Source of the DNA: Streptomyces solicavernae
GTDB lineage: Bacteria; Actinomycetota; Actinomycetes; Streptomycetales; Streptomycetaceae
Assembly: GCF_029968095.1 (NCBI RefSeq)
Contig: NZ_JASCIR010000009.1
Coordinates: 62,001-126,000, forward strand
Direction of reading: 5' to 3'
Length of the DNA: 64,000 nt
Numbering within the stretch: position 1 is the stretch's first letter; the number at the start of each line of letters is the position of its first letter. Below the pieces are notes generated by a model that did no database searches, was not told where the DNA came from, and was given only the letters and a program-made list of their open reading frames with translations. Of this stretch, positions 11,014 to 19,294 are shown piece after piece. Made by a program: the position numbers and the translations under genes.

Positions 11014-11063
11014 AGTGGCCGCCCACTCGCCGTAGGGCTGCTGTTTCGTTCGCGGCTGCGGCC

Positions 11064-11116
11064 CGGCTGTGGTTGCTCGCGCAGTTCCCCGCGCCCCTTT
11101 CGGGGCACGGGGAACT
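11064..11116. terminator. Bidirectional terminator formed by a dispersed intergenic repeat
   Basis: Bases 11083-11116 form an AGTTCCCCG-x-GCCCC stem around a TTTC loop, between converging genes that end at 11013 (+) and 11123 (-). The left part (11064-11100) is one copy of a 37-base repeat whose near-identical inverted copy lies at 13632-13670. Confidence 0.7.
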
Positions 11117-11122
11117 CGGCGT

Positions 11123-12265
11123 TTACAGCAACTCCCGCAACCGGTCCGCGAGCAGGTCCCAGCGCCACTTCTCCTCGACCCACTCCCGCCCCCGCTCCCC
11201 CATTCTGCGGCGCAGTTCGGGGTCCTGCAGGAGCGTGACGATGCGGTCGGCGGCCTCCGAGGGGGCGCCCCCCCGGACGACCCACCCCGTCTCCCCGTCG
11301 AGCACGGCATCCGGCGCCCCGCCCGAGTCGCCCGCGACCACCGGCAGGCCCGTCGCCGAGGCCTCCAGGTAGACGATGCCGAGGCCCTCCACGTCCAGGC
11401 CGCCCCGGCGCGTGCGGCAGGGCATGGCGAAGACGTCGCCGGCGCCGTAGTGCGCGGGCAGCTCCTCCCACGGCACGGACCCCGTGAACCGCACCGAGTC
11501 CGCCACCCCGGTCTCGGCGGCGAGCTTGCGCAGCTCGTTCTCGTACGGGCCGCCCCCGACGATCAACAGCACCGCGTCCGGGACCTTCGCGAGGATCGCG
11601 GGCAGGGCGCGGACCAGGGTGTCCTGGCCCTTGCGCGGCACGAGCCGGGAGACGCACACGACCACCGGCCGGCCGCTGAGGCCGAGCCGCGCCCGGACCT
11701 CGTCGCCGCCGGAGCCGGGGTGGAAGGTCTTCTCGTCGACGCCCGGCGGGAGTTGGACCATGCGGGCCGCGGCCGCGGGGCTGAGGGCGCGGGCGATGCG
11801 CGAGCGGGTGTACTCGCCGAGGTACGTGATCGTGTCCGTGGACTCCCCGATCCGCCCCAACAGGCCGCGGGAAACCGGGAGTTGGGCCCAGCCCGCCTCG
11901 TGCCCGTGCGTGGTGGCGACCAGGCGCTCCGCCCCGGCCCGGCGCAGCGCGGGCGCCATCAGGCCGAGCGGCGCGGCCGCCCCGAACCACACCGACGTAC
12001 AGCCGTGCTCCTTGAGCAGGCCGACCGCGCGGCGGGTCACGCGCGGGGTCGGAAGCAGCATCGTCGTGCGGTCGCGTACGACGGTGAAGGGCTGCTCGGC
12101 GTCGAACGCGGCGGTGGCCTCGGCGCCCTCGCGGCCGCGCTTCCAGGTGGAGGCGTAGACGACCAGGCGGTCCGGGTCCAGGCGCAGCGCCATATTGTGC
12201 AGGAAGGCCTGGATGCCGCCGGGGCGGGGCGGGAAGTCGTTGGTGACGATCAGGGTCTTGTGCAT
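11123..12265 (-). CDS. GT4 glycosyltransferase, PimB'-like mannosyltransferase
   Basis: This 380-residue GT-B glycosyltransferase has an N-terminal acceptor half starting TLIVTNDFPPRPGGIQ, the pattern of actinobacterial mannosyltransferases. Its C-terminal donor half carries VSRLVPRKGQDTL, LIVGGGPYENELRKL and EGLGIVYLEASATGLPVV (the E-x7-E donor-sugar motif). Known relatives (PimB' of mycobacteria and corynebacteria) add the second mannose to phosphatidylinositol mannosides; the exact acceptor here is inferred. ATG 12265 gives the family start MHKTLIVTNDF. There are no membrane helices, so it is expected at the inner face of the membrane. It lies next to the converging acyl-CoA ligase, which hints at lipid metabolism. 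Confidence 0.88.
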   Translation of the reverse strand: MHKTLIVTNDFPPRPGGIQAFLHNMALRLDPDRLVVYASTWKRGREGAEATAAFDAEQPFTVVRDRTTMLLPTPRVTRRAVGLLKEHGCTSVWFGAAAPLGLMAPALRRAGAERLVATTHGHEAGWAQLPVSRGLLGRIGESTDTITYLGEYTRSRIARALSPAAAARMVQLPPGVDEKTFHPGSGGDEVRARLGLSGRPVVVCVSRLVPRKGQDTLVRALPAILAKVPDAVLLIVGGGPYENELRKLAAETGVADSVRFTGSVPWEELPAHYGAGDVFAMPCRTRRGGLDVEGLGIVYLEASATGLPVVAGDSGGAPDAVLDGETGWVVRGGAPSEAADRIVTLLQDPELRRRMGERGREWVEEKWRWDLLADRLRELL

Positions 12266-12415
12266 CGCCGCCGACAGTACCGAACGGCCGCGCCGCACGC
12301 CCCGGCCGATCCCCGCCCGCCGCCGCGCTCGCCGTGCTCTCCCCCGGCCTGCGGCCCTTCCTCGACTACGCGACGGCGTTCTTCGCCCTGCGCTGCCTCC
12401 GCGCCGCGGCGGTCC

Positions 12416-13603
12416 TCAGCCCAGCACCCGCCGCAGATAGTCCTGCCACGCGCGCGTGAACGCCTCCGGGGTCAGGCCGAGCACGTCCCGCAGCGCCTCC
12501 GCCATCGCGCCCTCGCGCCCCGGGTGGGCGCCGGCCTTCCGGTAGAGGTCCACGAGCGCGCTCTCGCCGTGCCGTTCGGCGATCATGCGGCAGGCAAGCC
12601 AGCCGCTCTCGTACGCCCGCGCGAGCCGGCCCGCGTCGCCCGCGAAGCCGAACGCCGCGTCGTCCGGGAGCTGCTGCGGCACCCGCCCGGCGCGCACCTC
12701 ACGGGTCACCTCGGGCGCCGCCTGCTCGGGCGCGCGGCCCGTGCCCCGGTACCCGACCCAGTCCGCGAAGCCCTCGGACAGCCACAGCGGAGTCGCGTCC
12801 GAGGTGGCGGCGCGGGTCGCCACATGGGTCGTCTCGTGGGTGAGGACGACCTGCTGGCCGAGGTCGCCGAGCAGGTCGTACGACTCGGGGTTGACGATCA
12901 CCCGGTCCGCCGGGGCCTTCACGCCGCCGCCCGACTCGCCCGTGGTGACCGCCGCTATGCCCTGGTACGAGGAGGCGGAGGCGCCGAGCAGGTCGGCCAT
13001 GTCCTGCGTCGAGTCCGGTACGAGGACCACGACGCGCCCCGGCCAGCCCCGCCCCCACGCGCGCTGCACGGCGGGCACGGCACGGTCGGCGAGGTCCGCG
13101 TACCGGCGCAGCCGCGACTCGCCCTGGCCCACGCCGAGGACCAGGCTGCGCTCGCCGCGCACCGCTGTGACGGCGCCCTGCTCCCACAGCTGCTCCCCGG
13201 CGTCCGGCCCCGGCCGCTCCGCCGCGACGTACCAGCGGCCGTCGCGCCGCCTCAGGTCGAGGGTGCGCTCGACGGTGACGGGGGCGCGGTCGTGCCCGGC
13301 GATGCGGTAGTCGAGGGCGGCCGTGGCGGTGGCGCCGGTGCGGGTGCGGTCGAGGCGGATGAGCCGGTACGTCCAGGAGTGGAGCGGGACCTGCGCGAGG
13401 TGGTCGAACTCGGCGCCGGGCCCGCCGGTGGCCGCGTACGCCTCCTCGTCCCGCCCCAGCACGGCCTCCGCGCGCCGCTCCAGCAGCGCCTCGACGGCGG
13501 TGGCGGCGGAGTCCCGCGGCGCCGGGGCGGAGCAGGAGGTACCGAGCAGGACCGCGGCCAGAGCCGCCCCCACCACCCGCCTGCACCACGCCCGACCCGC
13601 CAT
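12416..13603 (-). CDS. Secreted lipoprotein with gluzincin-type (peptidase MA-like) domain
   Basis: This 395-residue protein begins with a signal peptide (MAGRAWCRRVVGAALAAVLL) and a lipoprotein-like cysteine in GTSC, although the -3 residue is an unusual Gly. A beta-rich region (about 45-165) has NTF2-like character. It is followed by a zinc-metalloprotease core with HETTH (HEXXH) near residue 280 and the downstream Glu in LSEGFADWVGY, the pattern of the peptidase MA superfamily. It is probably an extracellular membrane-anchored protease or a pseudo-enzyme; the substrate is unknown. ATG 13603 was chosen because it starts the signal peptide; a TTG ten codons upstream is unlikely. Confidence 0.85.
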   Translation of the reverse strand: MAGRAWCRRVVGAALAAVLLGTSCSAPAPRDSAATAVEALLERRAEAVLGRDEEAYAATGGPGAEFDHLAQVPLHSWTYRLIRLDRTRTGATATAALDYRIAGHDRAPVTVERTLDLRRRDGRWYVAAERPGPDAGEQLWEQGAVTAVRGERSLVLGVGQGESRLRRYADLADRAVPAVQRAWGRGWPGRVVVLVPDSTQDMADLLGASASSYQGIAAVTTGESGGGVKAPADRVIVNPESYDLLGDLGQQVVLTHETTHVATRAATSDATPLWLSEGFADWVGYRGTGRAPEQAAPEVTREVRAGRVPQQLPDDAAFGFAGDAGRLARAYESGWLACRMIAERHGESALVDLYRKAGAHPGREGAMAEALRDVLGLTPEAFTRAWQDYLRRVLG

Positions 13604-13631
13604 CCCCCCGATCGTACGAGCCTGGAAGCCC

Positions 13632-13670
13632 AAAAAGGGGCGCGGGGAACTGCACGAGCAACCACAGCCG
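13632..13670. repeat. Dispersed 37-base intergenic repeat, copy B
   Basis: AAAGGGGCGCGGGGAACTGC then ACGAGCAACCACAGCCG. The reverse complement of 11064-11100 matches it with a single difference (G/A). The two copies lie in opposite orientation on either side of the glycosyltransferase and lipoprotein genes. The element is of the GGGGCGCGGGGAACTGCG type frequent in Streptomyces intergenic DNA. Confidence 0.85.
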
Positions 13671-13733
13671 ACCCGTGAGCCTCGATCGGAAGCAGCCGCC
13701 CCACGGCGAGCGGGCGTTGTCCGGGGGCGGGGC

Positions 13734-14765
13734 TCAGACCCGGGTGACGCCCGAAACCGGCATCATGCCGACCGGGTCGTACCGCACCACGGCCCCCGGG
13801 TACGGGGCATGCACCACCTGACCCCCGCCCATGTACATCCCGATATGGCTCGCATCATCCCGGTACGTCACCAGGTCCCCGGGCCGGGCCTCCGCGAGGG
13901 AGACCTGGCGGCCCGCGCCCCGCTGGGCCTGCGAGGTGCGCGGCAGTCCGACGCCGGCCCTGCCGTACGCCCACTGGGTCAGGCCCGAACAGTCGAAGCC
14001 GCTCGGCCCGTTGGCGCCCCACACGTAGGGGCGTCCGACGGCCTGCCGGATCGCGGCGACGGCGGCCGCGGCCCGGCCCGAGGACGCGGCGGCTCCGGTG
14101 GGCGCGGGGACGGCGCCGGAGCCCTCCGTGATGGCCCGACGCTCCTGCGGGGAGAGGGAGTTGAGCAGCCGCTGCGCCCGCGCGAGCTTGGCCTCGACCT
14201 TGCGCTTGTGCCGGGCGACGGCCTTCCTGGACGCCTCCAGGTCGGCGAGCTTGCGGGTGGCCTCCGCGCGCTCCTGGGCGAGTTCGCGCTGTGCGGTACG
14301 GAGCTTGTCGAGGCGGCCGGCCTGGCGGGCGTTGATCCGGTTCAGGGTCGAGGACTTGGCGAGGTAGCCGTCGGGGTCCTCGGAGAGCATCAGGGCGAGC
14401 GTCGGGTCGATGCCGCCGGACCGGTACTGCGCCCCGGCCAGCGAACCGAGCACGCCCCGCATCGTGTTGATGCGCTCCTGCCCGCGCGCCACGCTGCCTT
14501 GCGTGTGGGCGATCTCGCGGCGCAGCCGGTCGGCCCGCTCATCGGCCTTGTCGTACGCCTGCGTCGCCCGCTCGGCCTCCTCGAAGAGGCGGGTGACCTC
14601 GGCCCGGGTCTCGGCCGGGGAGGCCTGCGGGTCGGCGGTGGCGGTCGGTGCGGTGAGGGCGGCGGCCGCGGTGGCCACGGCGGCGGACAGCACGATCGCC
14701 CGGGCGCTGAGGTCACGGCCGGGGCCGGGCTGCGCAGGGCGCGAAGGACGGCGATGGGACGCCAC
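13734..14765 (-). CDS. Secreted NlpC/P60 (C40) peptidoglycan endopeptidase with coiled coil
   Basis: This 343-residue protein has a twin-Arg-like basic start (VASHRRPSRPAQ), a hydrophobic signal segment ending about ATADPQA, a long coiled coil (about residues 50-205), and a C-terminal NlpC/P60 domain. The catalytic Cys is in FDCSGLTQWAY, the His in SHIGMYMGGG, and a third polar residue in VVHAPYPG. It should cut gamma-D-Glu-diamino acid stem-peptide bonds outside the cell, with the coiled coil giving FtsEX/RipC-like control. GTG 14765 has GGAAGGAG about ten bases upstream. It is paralogous to the next gene and may have arisen by tandem duplication. Confidence 0.92.
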   Translation of the reverse strand: MASHRRPSRPAQPGPGRDLSARAIVLSAAVATAAAALTAPTATADPQASPAETRAEVTRLFEEAERATQAYDKADERADRLRREIAHTQGSVARGQERINTMRGVLGSLAGAQYRSGGIDPTLALMLSEDPDGYLAKSSTLNRINARQAGRLDKLRTAQRELAQERAEATRKLADLEASRKAVARHKRKVEAKLARAQRLLNSLSPQERRAITEGSGAVPAPTGAAASSGRAAAAVAAIRQAVGRPYVWGANGPSGFDCSGLTQWAYGRAGVGLPRTSQAQRGAGRQVSLAEARPGDLVTYRDDASHIGMYMGGGQVVHAPYPGAVVRYDPVGMMPVSGVTRV

Positions 14766-15086
14766 GGGGTACGTCTCTCCTTCCCGCGCCGCTGCGTCCA
14801 CCGCCCTCGGGGCGGCGGAACTGCCGGGGAACAGCGGCGGTCGGACGTCCTCCGCGGCCGTCGGCCCGGATCCCGGCCTGCCGTCCCGCGGCGCGGAGCG
14901 ACTTCCGGCGGGTTCCCGCTTCACCGGCCGGGCCCGGGACTTCGTCCCGGCCGAAGAGGCCTCCACAGGCGTCACTTCCCGCCCGTCCGGCGGTAGGTCC
15001 GACGGCGCTCGCCGACGAACAGCGGGGAAGCTATCAGCAGCCGGGGCGCGCCGGCGGCGCACCACACGCGCGTGAAAACGCCGAAA
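14766..15086 (-). other. Long GC-rich leader of the NlpC/P60 gene, no gene seen
   Basis: Between the terminator at 15087 and the GTG at 14765 there are about 320 bases. A possible -10 (GATAGCTT on the minus strand, about 15030) would give a leader of roughly 250 bases. It has several hairpins, for example CCGGGAC-TTC-GTCCCGG at 14934-14950. I looked for a ydaO (c-di-AMP) riboswitch core, found near some Streptomyces wall hydrolases, and did not find the CCGACAGCTAACC-like 3' segment. Confidence 0.4.
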
Positions 15087-15116
15087 CCCCGCCGTCCACG
15101 CAGGTGGACGGCGGGG
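15087..15116 (-). terminator. Terminator between the two NlpC/P60 genes
   Basis: CCCCGCCGTCCAC and its exact complement form a 13-bp stem with a GCAG loop, starting 87 bases past the stop of the gene at 15203. It separates the two paralogous wall-hydrolase genes into distinct transcripts. Confidence 0.8.
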
Positions 15117-15202
15117 CGCCGGGCCGGCACACGATCGGTGAATTCGCCCGTTCGGAGGGCGTGTCGGGACGTGCCGAGCCGCCTTCCGGCCGGTTGCGCG
15201 TG

Positions 15203-16228
15203 TCAGATACGGACGCCGAACTGGAACGGCATGTTGTTGATCGACTCGTACCGCACGGCGGCACCGGGCTTCGGGGCGTGCAGGATCTGGCCGTTGCCCG
15301 CGTAGAAGCCGACGTGGTGCAGGTCGCCGTAGAAGATGACCAGGTCGCCGGGCTTGAGCTCGCTGCGCCCGAGGCGGGTGCCGGCGTTGGCCTGGTCCTG
15401 CGAGATGCGCGGGATGGAGACGCCGGCCTGCGCGAACGACCACTGGGTCAGGCCCGAGCAGTCGAAGGAGCTGGGGCCGGTGGCGCCGTAGACGTACGGC
15501 GAACCGATCTTGCTCTTGGCGATGTTGAGGGCGGCGGCGCCACGGCCCGAGGCGGGCGCTTCGTCGCCCAGGTCGGCGCGGTCCCCGGCGGCGCGGCTGG
15601 CGCGCTCCTCCGCGGCGGCCATCGCGGCGCGCTCCTTCTCGGAGAGGGTGTTGAGCAGCTTCTGCGCCTCGGCGAGCTTGCCCTGGACTTCCTTCTTCTT
15701 CTCGCCCAGTTCCTCGCGGGTGTCCTCAAGGTCCTTGAGCTTGCCGGAGGCCTCGGAGCGCTGCTGCGCGAGGGTCCGCTGCTTCGACTGGATCTTCTTG
15801 AGGGCGTCGGCCTGCCTGCTCGTCAGCTGGTCGAGCGAGGAGGCCTTGTCGAGGTACGAGTCCGGGTCGGAGGAGAGGAAGAGCTGCACGGAGGGGTCGA
15901 TGCCACCGGAGCGGTACTGCGCGCTGGCCAGCGAACCGATGCCGGAGCGCAGCTCGTTGAGCTCGTCCTGGCCGCGGGCGACCTTGTCCTGCAGATCGCT
16001 GATCTCGTCTTCGAGCTTGTCCTGCTGCTCCTTGGCGCCGTTGTACTTCTCGGTCGCCTTCTCGGCCTCTTCGTAGAGCTTGTCGACCTTCGCCTTGACG
16101 TCCTTCTTGCTCGGCTTGGGGTCGGCCTGTGCGGCCTGTGAAGTGAGGGCGACGGCAGCTGCGGCGGTCGCGGTGAGCACGGTCACGCGCGTGCGGCTCG
16201 GCTGCTTCGGTCGACGGTGGGACGCCAC
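15203..16228 (-). CDS. Secreted NlpC/P60 (C40) peptidoglycan endopeptidase with coiled coil, paralogue
   Basis: This 341-residue protein has the same layout as its neighbour: a basic start VASHRRPKQPSRTR, a signal segment ending SQAAQADPK, a long Glu/Lys-rich coiled coil (about residues 45-215), and a C-terminal NlpC/P60 domain. The catalytic Cys is in FDCSGLTQWSF and the His in HHVGFYAGNG. It probably cleaves peptidoglycan stem peptides during growth or division. GTG 16228 has GAAGGAG about nine bases upstream. The shared VASHRRP start and SLA-AQYRSGGIDP segment support duplication from a common ancestor. Confidence 0.92.
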   Translation of the reverse strand: MASHRRPKQPSRTRVTVLTATAAAAVALTSQAAQADPKPSKKDVKAKVDKLYEEAEKATEKYNGAKEQQDKLEDEISDLQDKVARGQDELNELRSGIGSLASAQYRSGGIDPSVQLFLSSDPDSYLDKASSLDQLTSRQADALKKIQSKQRTLAQQRSEASGKLKDLEDTREELGEKKKEVQGKLAEAQKLLNTLSEKERAAMAAAEERASRAAGDRADLGDEAPASGRGAAALNIAKSKIGSPYVYGATGPSSFDCSGLTQWSFAQAGVSIPRISQDQANAGTRLGRSELKPGDLVIFYGDLHHVGFYAGNGQILHAPKPGAAVRYESINNMPFQFGVRI

Positions 16229-16632
16229 GGGGGCGGCTCCTTCTTCCTCAACGCGCCTACCGGTCGCGGTGGGCGGGACCCCCACCGCCACTCCTGATGA
16301 GTGATCAACCGAGCGGAGGTTCGAGCCCAGACACTAAGTGACCTCATCGTGATCCTTCAAATCCTGCCGGGGAAAATCTCGCCAGCGGAGCGGATTCTTT
16401 ACTCTCAACGCACGGGCAGTGATGCGCACTTGACGCGGGGTAGCGCTTAGGGTTCGCCAAATCGGGCATTAGGGGCAGGAGTTGCCTTGTTCCTCGAATG
16501 CCGCGAGCGGGTAGTGATCGGTGCCGGGCGGGTGCGTCCAGAAGGTGAACGTCAAATGCGGCGCAAGCGCGGCGATTGAGGACGAGGCCGCAGGGCAACC
16601 GGGCGGGGCCCAGGCCGACGGTGCGGGGCGGA
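16229..16632. other. Non-coding region upstream of the NlpC/P60 gene
   Basis: About 400 bases without a supported gene. It should contain the promoter and a long leader of the minus-strand NlpC gene. GGCGATTGAGGAC at 16571-16583 is the half-site of the palindromic Streptomyces element whose other half lies in the geosmin synthase terminator (3918-3930). No ydaO riboswitch core or convincing small ORF was found. Confidence 0.45.
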
Positions 16633-18075
16633 CTACCCCCGCGACAACCTCTTCAGCAGCACCGCCGAAGCCACCGGCCGCGCCCCCGCCCGGGCGATCC
16701 CGTCGGCCACCTCGCGGTCCGTGGAGACGACGGTCACCGGCCGTCCGGGCGGTTCCGCCCGGACCAGCTGGCGGATCAGCTCGTCCGCCGTGACCCCCGG
16801 CTTCGAGAAGAGCACCCGTACCCCGCGCGGCGGCGCGAGCAGCACCGGGGCGGCCAGTTCCGCACCGTCGAAGACACAGGTGACCTCGGCCCCGGTCTGC
16901 GCGGCGAGCGCGGAGAGCGAACCGAGCAGCCGCAGCCGCTGCTTCTCCAACGGCATCGTGGGATAGCCGGTCTTGGTGACGTTGTACCCGTCCACGACCA
17001 GGTGGGCCTGGGGCAGCGCAAGGAGCTGGTCGAGGATCGCCGGGTCGTTCTCGGACAGCGCGCGGGCCGCGATGTCCTTGGGCGTCATCCGGCCGGGCTC
17101 GACCGCGTCCACGGTCTCCGCAGGGCGTACGGACACGGGCGGCAGGGCGAGTTCGCGGCGCAGGCCCTGCGTCGACTCCAGGAGGGTGTCGAGCAGCAGC
17201 CGCACCCGCATGTCCTCCACGGACCGCCCCTCGCGGCTGGCCTTGCGGCTGGCTTCGAGCGCGGACTCGGCCTCGCCGAGCCGGGACTTGAGGCGACGGG
17301 CCTCGCTGTCGGCGGCGGAGAGCTGCGTGTGCGTCTCGGCGCGCAGCGCCTCCGCCTCTGCGGCGGCCTTGCGCAGCGCCGCCTCGCCGCGCTTGATGTC
17401 ACTGTGTGCCGCGCGCAGCTTGCGGTGCAGCGACTCGGCCTCGCGCTTGGCGGTGTCCAGTTCGGTGCGCAGCCGCTCCGTCTCGGAGCGGGACTTGTCG
17501 CGGGCCTCGGCGAGTTCGCGGCGCAGCCGCTCCAGCTCCGTCCGGGTCTCCTCGCCGACCCGCTCGGCGTCGGCGCGCTGCGCCTCCTCGCCGGCGGCGG
17601 TGACCAACTTGACCCAGCCGGTGGGCCGCAGGACGTACGCGGCGGCCGCGACGTCCAGCGGGTCGGCGGCCGGGGGCGGGGTACCGGCGTCGAGCGCGTC
17701 GGCGAGTTCGGGCTGGGCCTCGCGGAGGCGTTCGCCGATGCGCTGCCGGAAGAGGGTCTCGCCCTCCAGGGCCGCGGCCATCGCGTTGCCCGCGAACTTC
17801 AGGCGCCGGGTGGGGGTGAAGCGCGCGTACTGCCGCAGCTGGGCGGGGAGTTCGGCGACGGTCAGGCCGCCGAAGCCCTCCGCGGCGATCGCGACGACGC
17901 GGCGGCGCACGCCTTCGGGCAGCGGACGGTCGAGCGTCTCGGCGGGGCCGTCGGCCGCACCGGCAGGCTCGGCACCGGAGTCACGCCCCGCCGCACCGGC
18001 AGGCTCGGCACCGGAGTCACGCCCCGCCGCACCGGCAGGCTGGGCACCGGAGCCATGCTCACCCGCCTCCACCAT
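16633..18075 (-). CDS. NYN-domain (PIN-like nuclease) protein with coiled coil
   Basis: This 480-residue protein has an N-terminal low-complexity region made of 12-residue repeats (AGAAGRDSGAEP-like), then a helical region (about 45-165). A strong coiled coil (about 170-300, Glu/Arg/Lys-rich) follows, and then a C-terminal NYN/YacP-like domain from about 330. The NYN core is visible as AHLVVDGYNVTKTGYP (the catalytic Asp and Asn), VTCVFDGAEL and VTVVSTDREVADG. NYN domains are metal-dependent RNases of the PIN superfamily; YacP relatives act in rRNA/mRNA turnover. The downstream neighbour codes for a small zinc-ribbon protein. ATG 18075 is the only reasonable start. Confidence 0.88.
   Translation of the reverse strand: MVEAGEHGSGAQPAGAAGRDSGAEPAGAAGRDSGAEPAGAADGPAETLDRPLPEGVRRRVVAIAAEGFGGLTVAELPAQLRQYARFTPTRRLKFAGNAMAAALEGETLFRQRIGERLREAQPELADALDAGTPPPAADPLDVAAAAYVLRPTGWVKLVTAAGEEAQRADAERVGEETRTELERLRRELAEARDKSRSETERLRTELDTAKREAESLHRKLRAAHSDIKRGEAALRKAAAEAEALRAETHTQLSAADSEARRLKSRLGEAESALEASRKASREGRSVEDMRVRLLLDTLLESTQGLRRELALPPVSVRPAETVDAVEPGRMTPKDIAARALSENDPAILDQLLALPQAHLVVDGYNVTKTGYPTMPLEKQRLRLLGSLSALAAQTGAEVTCVFDGAELAAPVLLAPPRGVRVLFSKPGVTADELIRQLVRAEPPGRPVTVVSTDREVADGIARAGARPVASAVLLKRLSRG
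17954..18061. repeat. 36-bp tandem repeat in the NYN gene
   Basis: Three consecutive 36-bp units begin at 17954, 17990 and 18026 (GCCGCACCGGCAGGCTCGGC at the start of each, with small changes in the third). They encode a 12-residue Gly/Ala/Glu repeat near the protein N-terminus. The first two units are identical, which suggests recent expansion. Confidence 0.92.
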
Positions 18076-18106
18076 CCGTCACCCCACTTGCTGTGGGCGG
18101 GACCCC

Positions 18107-18346
18107 TCAGGATTCCGCGCCCGGCCTGTCCACCAACTCGATCTGGTCCACCGCGTTGCACCAGCGGCAGCGCACGGACTCGATGGTCTCACTGACCACC
18201 TCGCGTTCCTCGACCTTCGGCTCACCGGCCAGGTCGAGATGGACGTACTCCACCACCTTCGAGGAGCGGGTGACGTCGAAACGCGTGAGGTTGCCGCACA
18301 GCGTGCAGCGCCAGCGGGTGGTGTCGGTCGGCAGGGGAACCGTCAT
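18107..18346 (-). CDS. Small zinc-ribbon protein
   Basis: This 79-residue protein has two CxxC knuckles about 48 residues apart (CTLCGN near residue 14 and CRWCNAVDQI near 62), enclosing a hydrophobic and acidic beta-rich stretch. The spacing fits a single rubredoxin-like zinc ribbon. It lies just upstream of the NYN-nuclease gene on the same strand (31 bases between), so the two may act together, for example with the ribbon binding nucleic acid; that is inference. ATG 18346 starts MTVPLPTDTTRW. The longer open frame upstream is Pro/Thr-rich and non-coding in character. Confidence 0.75.
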   Translation of the reverse strand: MTVPLPTDTTRWRCTLCGNLTRFDVTRSSKVVEYVHLDLAGEPKVEEREVVSETIESVRCRWCNAVDQIELVDRPGAES

Positions 18347-18541
18347 CGCGCTCGTGCGCCTTTCCTCGGGTCGTACTCGGGTCGTGCTCGGGGTAGTGCT
18401 CGGTGGGTCCCGGTGGGTCCCGGGGGGAAACACTCCGTTTCAACCCTACGGCCTGCCGGAGGGCCTGGGTACGCCGCGTCCACGGGCCGGTACGGCGAGG
18501 CGGTCCGTCCCGCTCGGCCCCGTTACGTCAGGATCTGTCGC

Positions 18542-19294
18542 ATGATCACGGACAAGAGCGGACCAAGCCCCGCCGCCCAGGCGCTCAAGCAGCTGCTGCT
18601 CGGCCACGGCCCCGTTGTCACGTACGCCCTGGCCGCGCTCTGCTGCGCGGTCTTCGTGCTCTCCCCGTCCTCGGGCCTGAACGCCACGTACGGCACCGGG
18701 GAGGCGCTGCTCGCCGCGCAGCGCGGCTACTTCCAGCGCTGGGGGGTGATCCCGGCCGAGCTGCTCACCGGCGACCCGCGGGCCGCGCTGACCCCGCTGA
18801 CCGCGCTGTTCGTGCACGGCAGCTGGCTCCATCTGCTCGGCAACGTGCTGTTCCTGTGCGTGTTCGGCGTGATGGCCGAGGAGCGGATGGGGCACCTCCA
18901 GTTCGCGCTGTTCTACCTGGGCTGCGGCGCCCTCGCGCTGTGTGCGTACGCGATGGTCCACGGGGACTCGCAGGCGACCCTCGTCGGGGCCTCCGGGGCG
19001 ATCGCGGCGGTGCTCGGGGCGTTTCTGCGGCTGTTCCCGAAGGCCCGGGTGACGAGCCTCTTCCCGTTCCTGTTCTTCGTGCCGCTGCGTTTCCCCGCCT
19101 GGATCGTGCTGCCGTTCTGGGTGGCCCTGCAGTGGGTGGCGGCCCAGCGCGACTCGGGCGGCCCCGGGGTCGCGTATCTGGCACACGTGGTGGGGTTCTC
19201 GCTTGGTTTCGTCTACGCGTGGGTGCGCTATTCCCGTACGGCTAGGCTGGGGGGCACTGCGACGACGGCCACCGAGGGAGACAGTCAGCCGTGA
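18542..19294 (+). CDS. Rhomboid-family intramembrane serine protease
   Basis: This 250-residue protein has six or seven predicted membrane helices. The rhomboid hallmarks are HLLGNVLFL (oxyanion-hole Asn), VGASGAIAAVLGAF (catalytic Ser of GxSG) and AHVVGFSLGF (catalytic His). It should cleave transmembrane substrates within the bilayer; partners are unknown. ATG 18542 is preceded by AGGATC. The stop overlaps the start of the Lrp/AsnC-type gene (GTGA), so the two are translationally coupled. The residues after the last helix are Thr/Gly-rich. Confidence 0.9.
   Translation: MITDKSGPSPAAQALKQLLLGHGPVVTYALAALCCAVFVLSPSSGLNATYGTGEALLAAQRGYFQRWGVIPAELLTGDPRAALTPLTALFVHGSWLHLLGNVLFLCVFGVMAEERMGHLQFALFYLGCGALALCAYAMVHGDSQATLVGASGAIAAVLGAFLRLFPKARVTSLFPFLFFVPLRFPAWIVLPFWVALQWVAAQRDSGGPGVAYLAHVVGFSLGFVYAWVRYSRTARLGGTATTATEGDSQP

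Noticed and set aside
9187..11310. Minus-strand 707-residue frame opposite the acyl-CoA ligase
   Set aside because: Antisense shadow with low-complexity Arg/Val/Leu composition.
12298..12440. Short plus-strand peptide containing AVLSPGLRPFLDYATAFFALRCL
   Set aside because: No start codon with a ribosome site; overlaps the end of the lipoprotein gene. Protein-like but unsupported.
16200..16347. Upstream ORF MRSLSVWARTS before the NlpC gene
   Set aside because: Weak ribosome site and Arg/Pro-rich sequence overlapping the gene start; no support for expression.
14766..16632. ydaO (c-di-AMP) riboswitch before the NlpC/P60 genes
   Set aside because: Long leaders exist, but the conserved 3' core (CCGAACCCGTCAGCTAACC type) and GGGTGAATC segment were not found in either one.
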